From Nonomuraea spiralis (GTDB taxonomy: Bacteria > Actinomycetota > Actinomycetes > Streptosporangiales > Streptosporangiaceae): a stretch of 64,000 nt of DNA. Under the pieces are notes generated by a model, which was not told the DNA's origin, made no database searches, and saw nothing but the letters and a program-made list of their open reading frames with translations. This document shows positions 41,501 through 53,500 of this stretch, piece after piece. The stretch's first letter is position 1, and every line of letters begins with the position of its first letter. The position numbers and the translations under genes are program-made. The stretch is taken from contig NZ_BMRC01000011.1 in assembly GCF_014648435.1 (NCBI RefSeq), forward strand, positions 303,325 to 367,324, written 5' to 3'.

Positions 41501-44500
41501 CATCACCGCCGTCACGGTGAACCGGGCGCCGGACCTGAACAGCGCGTGATGCGGCTTGCCCGACACGTCCGCGACCGGTACGTAGTCGGACGCCAGGATG
41601 GTCACTCGCGTGCCGTGGGGGCTCTCGGCCAGATGGCCGGCGTCGTCGACACCGTCGATCAAGGTGTCCACGGTGAACTCTTCCCCACCAAGGATGCCCC
41701 GGGGAATCAGGCCGTCGGGAACCCGGGCGAACACGTGCCCTTCAGCGCTCGCCCGTGCCGCCAGCTCGGCGTCGGCCCGGGAGATCACGTCGGTCCGCTT
41801 CTCCGCGATCACCTGCGCCAGGTGATCGTTCCGCAGGAGGTCGCCCAGGATCGGGTCCGTTCCCGGAGCGGGCCGCCACGCGGGCACGCGATACTCGACG
41901 GTCGTCCGGTCCTCGGAGAACGCCAGCGGGATCAGCCTCGCGTCGTCGGAGCCGGTGAACTCGCCCAGCATGTTCAGCAACCGCTCGTACCGGTCGCCGA
42001 GGGCGAACGCGCCGAAGGTGTCACGCAGTGCCTCGAAGGCGGCGGTGACCCGGGCGACGTCGCCGGGGGCCAGGACCGGGGCGCCGCCCCGGAACTCCCA
42101 GTCGCCGGCCTCACCGAACCGGACGAGCAGCGGGTTGACGTCGAGCAGCCGTCGCAGTGTCGCGTGGTCCAAGGGCTCGCCGTGGGCGAGGAAGGTGTAC
42201 AGCGCCCGGGTGGCCAGGCGGGCCTGCGTCTCGGGGGTGGGTTCCGCCGGCCGGCGGACCTCTTCGTAGAGGACGTGGGGGGTGGCCCGATGCGCGCCGG
42301 GCAGGCCGTCACCGGCCTCGTACGCCTCCTCCAGCCTGGCCTCGTGCTCGTCCGCCGCCGCGCTGGTCGGGAACTCGTGGCGCAGGGCCCGCCGGCCGTC
42401 GCCGAAGACCACCTCGGTCGTTCGCCCGCGTGACCCCGGCACGTCGAGCACGCGGGAGACGCCCGTGGCGACGCTCGCCCGCAACGCGTCGCTGCCGAAC
42501 GTACGCCACACGTACCCGTCCTCGTCGAGGTGCAGGGCCGGGCCGGCGAGGCCGAGCGCCTGTCTGGCCAGCGCGCGGACGAGGACCTCCGGGGCGTCGA
42601 CGATGGGGATCCTGAGAGCGCGGGACCCGTCGGCGAACGTCACCACGTCGCCCAGGGCCGACGCCCGCTCCGACAGGACGCCCTGCTCGACGGTCTGCTC
42701 GACGTTGACGCGGAGGCGGCGAGCCGCGTTGATGGCCTGGCCCTCGGCAACCGGGTCCGTGCGCGAGTCGGACGGGTCCCCGTCCATGGCCCTGAGCGGT
42801 GCGACACGGGCGAGGGGCAGCTCGGCCCCCGGCACGGCGGCCACCACGCTCTCCAGGCCGACCGCGTTCCCGGCGAACGGCCCACCCACGAGGCCCTGGT
42901 GCCGTCGCATGATCTCGTCGTAGTGGGACTGCAAGCCCATCCGGGCGAAATCCTCGCGTGCGGTCTCCAGCATGGTTCCCAGCACCTGCACGTCCGAGAG
43001 GGACAGCGGGTTGCTCGCCCAGTCGCGGCGGCCGGAGGCGTCCTCGCGCAGGAACAGGTCGAGCAGCGGGCGGGTGCTGGGCAGCACATGGAGGGCCGGT
43101 CTGGTGACCAGCGGCGTGACGTCGGCCAGGGCGGCGAGGTATCCGGTCAGCACCGCCTCGCGGGTGCCGAGGAAGCCGGAGGAGGTGGCGGTGGGCGTCC
43201 AGTCGATCAGGATGTGCCGGTCGCCGGCCGCCCTGGCGGGGCCGACCAGGCCCAGGCGGTGGGCCAGCTGCGTCATCAGCAGGGTCAGGTTCCTGCTCTG
43301 GGGGGTGGACTCCTCAAGGAGCAGGGCGGGGGAGCCGTCGGCCAGCGTCACCTTGGAGACGTTCGGGCCGAGGGGCTCCGGCTCACCCCGGACACCCAGA
43401 GCCGCCAGCTCCGGATCACTCGGGATGCCCAGAACCTCCGGTTCCGGGGCGGTTCGGGGGTCCGAGGCTTCCTGGGTGTCGGTTTCCTCCGTCCAGTTGA
43501 TCAGGGCGTCGATGGGGTGCGAGGGGCCGGTACGCGCGGCGAGGTCGGCCTCCACCGCGGCGATCTCGACGGCCAGCCGGTCCGCGGCCGCGGTGTCGCC
43601 CGCCGCCAGGGCCTCGCGCTGCTTGCGTTCCAGGAAGCGCAGCTCGTTGCGGCGGGCGGTGACGCACTCGTCGCGCGTGGCCTCTCCCGGCGCGTGCGGG
43701 TGCGTGTGCTCGCCCTCCGTACGGAACTGGAGCACGTCGCTGATCTCGTGCAGGACGAGCCGGGCCACCTGGTCGGAGGCGACGCGGGGAGCCAGGGTCA
43801 CCACGTGCGGATCGCCCCGCGTGCCGGCGTTCGTCGCCGTGGTCTCGCCCAGGTAGCCGCCCTCGACCGGCCCCACCTGGAACTGGAAGTGCACCCGTCC
43901 GAGCAGGTCGGATTCCAGGACGAGGGTGTCGCCGCCGTTCCAGATCACCCGCCAGGCGCCGGCGACGCCGCCGAAGTCCTCCAGCAGCACCTCGTTGTTG
44001 AACGCCTGCCTGGCCTCGTCGACGGTGAGGTCGGCCTCGTCGGCCGGGCGGCCGTCGGCGACGAACGCGGAGTCGTCGATCGGGGAGCCGTGGGTGGAAC
44101 GGGGCGCGCCGCCCGGCCCGTTCTCCGCGTCGTCGGGCTTGTTCGCGGCCGGCCAGGCCGCCGGATCCGCGGCCCGCAGGATGCCGCGCCTGCTCAGCTC
44201 GTTCCTCAGGTGCTCGGCGAGGCTGGGGGCCTGCTCCGCCTCCGACTGCCGCTCGGAGCGTCCGGCGGGGTCGGCGGGGTCGATGGAGGTGGCGGGGTTC
44301 GTGTCCGTCCTCGGCATGGTGCGCTCGTGCAGGGCCAGCAGGTCCATCCCGTGCTGCTCGGCCATCGCGATCAGGGAGGACGGCAGTCCGGCGAAGTGCC
44401 GCCCGAATCCTCCGTCGTCCCCCTGCGCCGTCAGGCGGCCGTCGGGGGTGGCGACGTAGGTCAGGGGCGGCCCGTACGGAGGCCGGAGCGTGACCAGGAC

Positions 44501-47500
44501 GTTCTCGTTCCGATCGCGGGCGTCCACTTGCGCCTGCCTGAGCTCCCCGTACGAACGAACGGGCCGCCCGGTCCCCGAGCCGACCGGCCCCGGCAGGGCG
44601 GCGGCAGCAGGCGTGGCCGGCCCGGGAGCCTCGTGGCCGACAACCGGCGGCGGGTTCTCGGCCTGTTCGGCCAGCTCCCGCATGACCTCGTCGAAGACGA
44701 TCACATCGGCGTGGCCCGTGGCGACGCGGACGGCCCCCTGCGGCGGCCTCTGCCCGGACTTCGGGGCCGGCGAGACCTCGACGCGTACGGTGTAGTCGAC
44801 CCGGAACCTGACCGAGCTGCTGTCGGCCTTCTCGAAGACGCTGGTCTCCCTGCGGTTGCCGCCGCCGACCGACGCGCCGTCGCCGCCCTGGCTGCGGTAG
44901 CTGCCGCCCAGGCCGAACTTGAGGTCGAACGGGAGCCACCTCCGCATGTCGTTGCTCCCGACGGCGATCCCGGCCGGGAACCACCGGGTACGGTCCGAGC
45001 TCGCGGACGTGCCCCACTGCCTGCGGTCGACCTGCCCGATCTCGTAGTCCTTGTGACCTTGGGCGATCGTCACGGGCTCGGACAACACCGCTCCGACGTG
45101 CACGCGGGCCACCCTGCCGCGCGACAGCGGCACTTCGAGCACCATGAGCCCGTCCTCGGCCGTCATGAGCTCGAAGTTGGTGTTCCGGTTGTTGCCGGTC
45201 AGGATCCGGGCGAGCGTACGGGACTCGTGGCGGGAGAGGTCGAGGCCCATCGTCGCCTTCAGGTGCCGTTCGACGGCCTTGGCGAGGTCCTTCACCCGCG
45301 TGCTCTCGACCATGAAGTTCTCGGGCGGGGGGAAGGGCCGCGGATCGGCCACGGCGGGCTGCGGAGCGGTGCCCGCGCGCGCGACCATGCCGGGCGGGAT
45401 GAGCCGGTCGATGGTTCCCGAGACGCGCCGGGAAGCCTCTGCCACCAGCGACGAGTCCTCCACAGGCGACGAGGACCTCACCCGCCGTACGTCGACCACG
45501 AGCCTGATGCCCTGGCGCACCTCCGCCCTGGTCCCCCCGAACGACGCCGCCCGCTGCACCCGGGTCTCCTGCAGGTTGCTCGCGGCCGAGGCGCCGCGTC
45601 CGCGGTCGGTGCCCGTGGAACCCGACTCCGCGCCGTCTTCCGTGTCCTTGCCGCCGAAGGTGCCGGTCAGCGCCGAGGACTCGGAGACGTTCTCCTCGTG
45701 CATGGTGTAGAGCTGGAGGATCTGCCCCACGTCGGAGACCTCGCCCCGATACTGGACGTCATCGCTGAGCACGGCCCGTACGGTGACCTCAAGGGTGTCC
45801 GTGACCCCGTCGCCCCTGACGGTGTACTCGGCGGGCGGGGAGTCCGGGTCGAGCAGAGTGTCGATCTTGCCCAGCCAGCTGTTGCCGGAGAAGTCGGCCG
45901 ACAGCGCGCGCCACAGGCTGGTGTCCTGGGCGAGCGCGCCCGGAGCCACCGCCTCGACCGCCTCCGCGATCTCGTCCAGCAGCTCGACCTCGGCGCGCGG
46001 CTGATCCTCCGGATGGAGACTGACCCCCTTGACGGTGCTCATGCCGATGGCGTCCTGGTACGTCGGCGCGAGCACGGCGGCCACCTCGCCGTTCTCCAGC
46101 CGCCGGGCGGCCGCCTCCAGTTGCGCCTTGACGTGGTCCCGGAACTCCGGCCGGCTCAGCATGCGGTCGATGGTCTCGCCGACCGGCTCGCCGGGCCGGC
46201 CCGGCGGAACCCCCGGCGGCATCATCTCGGCCAGCGTCTCGGAGGAGAACAGTTCGAGGAGCGCGGCGAGGGCCCTGCCGGTGTCGTGCCCCCAGCTGAG
46301 CGGGACGCCGGGCAGGGTGGTCAGGCCCGGGACGCCCGACGGATGGGCGGTCCTCGCGCTGGCCAGGTCCTGGAGGTACTGGGTGATGAACCTGACCGCC
46401 ACCCGGCGGCCGAGCTTCAGGTCGCCGTTCATCACCCGTTCGGCCGCGTCGGCGAGTTGGTGCAGCGGCAGCTCCACCTCTCCGTTCGCGTACAGGTCGA
46501 GCGCGTCGCGTTCGGCGACCAGGTAGACGACGGTGCCGTCGTTCCGCGTGATCGTCTTCGCGTCGATGCCGGAACCCACGGTCACTTCCGCGGCGACGTC
46601 CATCACGAAGGAGTAGTGCCTGCCCGTGTCGATGTTCAGTCGCTCGGGGCCGGAGATCAGCTTCCGCTCGGTCGAGGTCGTACGCCCCCACGAGGTGGTG
46701 CCGCTCCCCTCGCCCTCCCGCTCACCGAGCGCCGGCACTCTCATGGAGCCCCCGGCGTCCCGCGGTTTGGAGTCCCGGGTGGTGCTGCTCTGGGAGCTGA
46801 GGGTGAGGTTGATGTCGCCGACCAGGATGTCGGTGGCGGACAGGAACCGCGATCGGCCCGGCGTCAGGTGGAGGCGGACCGGCTGGTGCCGCGCCGTCCC
46901 GGTCACCGTCTGGGGGTCCACCCCGGTCCGGTGACCGGAGGTGAACACCTCGGGGTGGCTGACCAGGCTGCGTACGTTGAAGAACGCCGCGAGGTGCTGG
47001 AACGCGGGCGAGCCGCGGTCGAGCGAACCGCCGAGCAGGTCCGCGACGGTCGTCGCGATGTCGCCGACGTCGAGGTGGGCGATGGTGGCCCGCCGGAGCA
47101 TCGACGTCGAGGTGGGGTGCCGCGGCCCCGGCGGACGCGGGTGCCCGTCGGACGACAGCGCGAGCGGGAGCAGATCGGAGGGGAGCACGATCCGCGCGTC
47201 CCCGGCCCGTCCCTCCGCCACGGGCCGTACGAGGTTCGCCCCGGTCAGCCGCTCGACCTGGACGACGTGCGGGATGCGGAAGACCGCGCTCTGCCCGGTG
47301 CCCTCCAGGAGTTTCACCTGGTTGACGGTGCTGCCCGTCGTTTGCTCCACCTGGTGGTTCCGGCCGCGGCTGCCGGAGAGATTGGCCCCCCCGGGATCGA
47401 GGCCGGGGTCGTCCTTCACGGAGACGTCGGCTCCCGCCCCCGCTGTCCGCGACCCGGTCAGGTTCCGGGACGAGGTGTAGGTGTCGGAGCCGATGTCCAG

Positions 47501-50500
47501 GTTCACCACCGGCTCGGCGCCGGTCACCCCCTCGTAGACGGCGTTGTCGAAGTCCTGTCTCAGGCTGATCCGCAGGGTGTAGTGCTCGGCCGGGCCGAGG
47601 CGGTTGTGGTGGACCAGGTTGACGATCAGGCCCGCCTGGGCTGCCTGGTCGTAGCCGGTCTCCAGGCGTTCGGCGGAGAACTGCTCGGCGACCAGTTGCT
47701 CGTTGGCCATCTGGCTCGCCCTGACCGAAGCGTCGAGGGAGTAGCGGGGGACGCCGTTCTTGAGCTTCGGCAACACGCCTTCGCGGCGCAGATACTCCTC
47801 GACCTGTTCCCGGATCGAGTCCATGCCGGTGATCCGCTGAACCAGCGCCGGGCCCGCGCCGCGCGTCTGGTTCTCGCCCGTCCCGTACCAGGTGGGCAGT
47901 GCGCCGACCCTGCCGGGCGGATCGACCTTGACGGGATCGCCTCTGAGCACGACGTTGCCGTCCGCGTCGCGCCCGATCTCCGCTGCCGGGTCGACCGGCA
48001 GGCCATAGCGGTAGGCGTCCGGTTCGGGGATGCGGAACAGTCCGGTGCTCGGGTCGGAGACGAGGGTGATCGGGTCGTTACGGCCCATCTGGATCGTCAC
48101 CGTGTGCACCATGTTCAGCAGGTAGCCCTGGGTCTCACCCGCCCATCGCTGCACGCTCGGATGGATGGCCACGCCGGTCACGCTGGTGGACGCGGATGCC
48201 GCTCTGCCCACCTGGCCGCGGACGGTGAGCTCTACCGCAGGGTTGTGAACGGTCTGGTCGGCCGTCTTCGAGGTCAACCCCACGGCCCCTCCGAAGCCCG
48301 TGTCGTGGTTGTCGGAGTGGCTCTGGCCCGCCTGGGAGGATCCGACGCGCAGCCGTTCCTGGTGATGCTTGGTGCTGGGGCCGCCGAGACGTGTGTCCCC
48401 GGGGAGCACGGTCGTGCGTATCGTCATCACGCCACGGATCCGGCCGTTCACGATGATGGGCCGGCGCAGCCCCGCCGGATCGTTGACGGCCACGCCGAGG
48501 TTGCTGGGCAGGTCCTCGGTGATCGCCGTGACGACCTGGTTGCGGGCGACGGAGCTGCGCATGACCTTCGTCAGCCGTCCGGTCACCCGCTCGGCCAGAT
48601 CGAGCAGGCCGGTCATGCTGACGACGACGTGCTCGGGGAAGGGGGAGCGCCGCCGGTCGGCCTCGGGAAGCTGGAGGGGCTTGTCACTGGGATCGAGGAG
48701 ATAGGCGTGCGAGAGCCACAGGCTCTGACGCGTGGTCTCCCCGGCGGGCAGCGAGTCGGTCACCGGGGGGCCGGACGCGGTGCGCAGTTCCACGTTCCAG
48801 CTCGCCTTGGCGGTGAACATGGTGGCCGCGCCGCGGTTGTCCTCGACGTTGCCGCCCAGCCCGTTGTCCTGAGCCGCGGTGGAGACGGAGTGAGCGCCAC
48901 CCCGGGCCAACTTGAACCTTAGGACGCCGTGGTCGGCGATGAAGTGGAGGGTCGGCGAGGAAGTGCTCCGCATCCACCGCCGGCCCCAGTCCACGATGTC
49001 CCGGTCGAAGTTGAGCCCCCTGGAGCGGCGGCCGGTGGCGGACGCCCTGCCGCCGCCCTGCGGCAGCTGCCCGAGCATGGTCTCGGAGTGGGAGGCGGCC
49101 GGCTTCACCACCTCCATGAGGTCGTCAAGCGTCAACCGGATCCGCAGTTCCGCGCCTTCGGTCCCGTTCAGGCGCAGCAGCAGGCCGTCCGGCGCGACCG
49201 CGGTGTGGAAGGCCTGGCGGATCGCCCGCCTCAGCTCCTCCTGGGAGAAGCGTGCGGACAGGCCCTGGTCCGTGAGCAGCTTGTTGACCAGCTCGGTCAG
49301 CCGGGCCAGGTTGGCGATCGGGCCGGCGGTGTAGGCGGCCAGCAGGGCGTGCGGCGGCGGCAGTGCCTCCCGGTGTGCCGAGTCGTAGGCGTCCGATCGG
49401 CTCCGCATCTCCTGGAGGGCGACCTCGACCTGGAGCGTTCTGGGCTTGTCCGGCCTGTTCACCCTGTTCAGGGCGGTCATTGTCGCGTCGGCGGCGTCAA
49501 GTGCCTGGTTCGCGGCGATCGCGGCGTTCGCGTACCGCTCGGCTGCCCGCGCGTGGTACCTGGCGGCGGACTCCGCCTGCTCGGCGGCCAGCACCTGCTG
49601 ACGCGCGCGCTCGGGAGCGCCGTCGTCCTGGCTCAGACCGTGCAGGAAAGCGTGATTCCAGGCCTCCCGAGCCTTGTCCCAGGACTCTTCGGCATGGTGC
49701 CGGTGACGGCTGCTGAGTTCGAGGTTGTGCGCCCAGGCGGCCTCCAGCCTCCTCTCCTCCGCCTCGACCTCCGCTCTCAGCTCCGACAGCGCGGTGGGCG
49801 GGGGCTTGGGCACCGAGAGGGCGGGCGGTGTCGCCGGCGGCAGCGCCGCGACCGCATCCTGGTACGCCTCCATGGCCGTGGCGGCCGCTCGCGCGACGGT
49901 GTTCAGCGCGGCGTGGTCGACCGGCTCTCCCGAGACCACTCCCTTCAGCAGTTCGGCGAGCACCTCGTGGGCGTCGCGGGCGGCGACCGCCAGGCGTTCG
50001 GCCGCCTCGTGCAGCGCGCCGAGCCGGGCGAGCTCCGCCGCGATGGCCCGCCACCTCTGTGCGCCCTCCAGGTCCTGCCGGGCCAGCGCCTCCGCCGCGA
50101 GCACGTACGGCGCGCTCGCCGCCTCGTTGTAGGCGCGTACCGCCGCGCGCTGTGCCCTGACGACCCCGTCGAACCCCTCGATGGTGGTACGCAGCACCGT
50201 GGCGGTGGCCCGCCGGTCCGACACGCTCTGGAGGAGGTCGCCGAGCATGTCGTCGATGACCTGGGCGTCGCGCGTGTTCGCCAGGCGGTCCGGCGTCGTG
50301 AGCCGGCGGTAGTACCCCTCATGGGTGGCGCCCAGGCGGAGCAGCTGCGAGGCGAGCACGTGCGGCGGGGTGATCAGGATGCGCCGCGCCCGAACCATCT
50401 CGTCGAGGAGCAACTGGTACGTCTCGGCGGCCCGTACGGCCGAGTCGGCCGCGCTCTGGCGTTCCGCCGCCGTGCCCGGTGAACGTCGCGCCGGGCTGGC

Positions 50501-53500
50501 GAGCTCGGTGGCGGCCGCCCGCAGCGCGGCGATGTGGGCGTCGAGCACGTCCGGTTCGGTGGCCCGGGACAGCGCGGGAACGAAGACGGCCGGGTCGACC
50601 TGCTCCTCGTACCGCAGGCGGAGCTGGTGGGCCGCGTGCAGCGCCCTGGCGAACTCGGTGCCCCTCCTGCCGGGAGCGCCCGCGGTGTGCACGAGCGACT
50701 GGGCGCTCTCGTACGCGGCCCTCGCCTGGGACACCGCCGTCAGCAGCGGGGAGGTGCCCATGTCGGTCACCGTCATCGCCAGGAGCCGGAGGTCGGACTC
50801 CACCCGCAGGAGCCGGTCGATCTGCCGCGCCAGCGCCTGGTCGAGATCCTGTACGAGCTGGGCGACGGCCTGGTCGTGGTGGGTCAGCAGGCCGATCAGG
50901 TCGTTCGTCGACTGATGGGCCGGCGCCGGTCGCGCCCCGGCCCCTTCCAGCTCGCCGTGCGCCTCCAGGATCCTGCGTACGGCCTCCCGCTCCTCCTCCA
51001 GGACGGATCGTTCGGCGCCGCTCGTCAGGTCGATCCGGCGGTTCAGGAACTCCAGCTCGCGGTGGCGGGCGGTCAGGCACTCGTCGCGCTCGTTCGGCTG
51101 GGTGATCAGGCGGCGCAGCAGGCCCTGGCGAGGCTCTTTCCTGGCGTGCAGGGTGTCGGCGATCTCGTGCAGCATCAGCCTGGCCACCTGGTCGGGGGCC
51201 ACGCGCGGGGCCAGCCGTACCTCGTTGACGCCGTTCGCGTACAACACGGTACGGCCGAGCCTGCGCCGGGAGACGCGGCCCACCTCGAAGGTGAACGTCT
51301 GGTCGGGGAGGCCCGCGACCTCGACCACCAGCGTGCCGGAGCCGGTCCAGCGCAGGCCGGTGATCTCCGATCCGAGGTCGGACGCGCGGACCTCGACCTC
51401 GAACGCCGCCCTGGCCTCCGCCACCGTGAGCACCGGCACGCCGCGGTCGCGGCCGTTCGCGACGAACCTGGAGTCCTTGATGGGCCGCCCGCTCACGAGG
51501 GCATGGGCGTCCCTGGTACGGCGAACGGCGCCGATCAGCCTGGTGACCAGGGCGGGGCCGGGGATGGCGGGCTGCTGGGCGGGTGCGGGGACGGGGGTGG
51601 GGTCAGCCTGGGTCTGCGGGGCGGGGCCGGGGGCGGCCGCCGTCTCGGCCGTGGTGAGGGTGCCGGTGTCCTGCGGGGCCGGAGCGGGTTCGGCGGTACG
51701 GGGCTCCCCGACGCTCAGCGGGTCCCCGGTCCGCGCGGTCTCCGGGGTGCCGGTGGTGTCCGGGGTGGTGGTCGCGTCAGGGGTGGTGGCCGGTGTCTGG
51801 GAGGCGGTGGTGTCCGAGTCGGGGGAGGTGTGCGGCGTTTCGGCGGGCGCCTGGTCCGTGGTGGGCGCGGGCTGCTGATCGGCGGCGGGGGCGGTGTCCT
51901 GCGCGGTCGGCTGGGACGCCGGTCGTGCGTCTTGGCGCGGGTCCTGCGATCGGTCCTGCTGGTCCTGCGGATCCTGTTGGTCCTGCTGGTCCTGCGGCTG
52001 GTCTTGCAGGTCCTGCGGCTGGGCCTGCGGTTGGGATTGAACTTGAGGGGTGGGGGCGTCCTGGCGGGGGTTGGTGTGCTGGGGGCGGGGGGTCTGCGGC
52101 GTGTCCGGGGTGGCGTCCGGCGTCTGTACGGCTCGGGCCGCCTTCGGTGCGGTCTGCTGGGGCGCCGCCGGTTCGGTGACCGTGCTCGTACGGTCCCGCC
52201 TGCCCCCGCCGGGGAGGTCGCCCTGCGGCAACACCGGGCTCCCGCCGGCGTCGGGCGAACCGGTCTGAGGGCCGGGGACGGAGGAGAGGTCCCCGAGGCC
52301 GGGAGCCGTCGTGATGGTGGACGCGTTCCGCTGGGCCGCCATCGCCTCGGCGAACACGCCGCTCAGCGAGGTCACGGGGGTGACGGCCGCGTGCAGGACC
52401 TCCAGGTTGGTCGGGCTGAGGGTGTTCGTACGTCCCGCGCCGCCGAGGAAGCCGCCGTAGAAGCCCTCCGCGCCCGGCAGCGCGAACTGGTCGTAGACGG
52501 CGTAGTTGGCGACGATGCTGCCGGCGGGCGAGGCGACCATGTTGTTCAGGCCGGTGTTCAGCGCACGCCCGGGGAAACGCAGGAACGCGTTGCCGACGCC
52601 GCGGTTGTCGCCCGCGATCCGGTTCAGCCGCGAGATGCCGGGCAGGTTGTTGGCGAAGCGCGACATCGGATCGCCGAGCTTGGTGCCCGCGACCGCGCCG
52701 GCGCCCGCGCCGATCGCCGCCGCCTTGACCTTCTTCCAGTCCAGCGAGTCGCGGGTGCCCATCTTGATCTGCTGGTACTGGGTGGTGAGGTCGATGACGA
52801 GCTCTTCGGAGATCTCCTCGAACAGCTCGGCCGCCAGCGCCGCGTTGAAGAAGCGGCCCGCGCCGGCTCCGGCGAGCTTGGAGATCTGGCCGCTCGCGGC
52901 GACCGGGCCCGACCTGGCCGCCACCAGCGCCAGCCGTTCCATGATCAGGGCGATCCTGGACCCGCCTGCCGCGCCCACGCTGCGCAGCATGAGGCTGGCC
53001 AGCGGGAAGAAGCCCGCGGCGATCAGGGCGGTGAACGCGGCGATCACCGCGATCCAGAACGCGACGTTGATCGAGAGCTTGGTGTACTGGGTCTCGCGGG
53101 CGAAGTTGTCGACCATCTTCGCGTAGGAGAAGGACTCCTGCGCCTTCGCGACCACGCCGACCTTGTTGTCGTAGAGCTTGGCGAGCCGCTTGAAGATGGC
53201 CGGTTTGGCGGGCGACTGGAGGCTGCCGTTCAGGGTCTGGACGGTGGTGGAGGTCGGGTCGAGCGTGCCGATGAGCAGGTTCATCAGCTTGACGTACTCG
53301 ACGCGTAACTCCCAGAGCTTGCTCTCGCTGCCCTCGGGCCAGCTCTGGCCCGCCGTGAGCAGCGGGATCAGGTGGTGGACCACCCAGCCGGGCAGCGCCT
53401 CGGTCCGCCAGACGGGCTCCACGTCCTTGGTGGCGATCCCGCCGTCGAACGCGCCGGTGCCGCCTGCCGGCTTCCGCGCCTCGTCGGTGGTGGTGGTGAC

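Noticed and set aside
42530..48922. A 2130-codon open frame antisense to the giant gene.
   Set aside because: It is a GC-skew artefact of codon-biased coding on the minus strand. Its product is low-complexity Arg/Gly/Val/Asp sequence without any fold signature, and the minus-strand frame has repeated domains and coupled starts.
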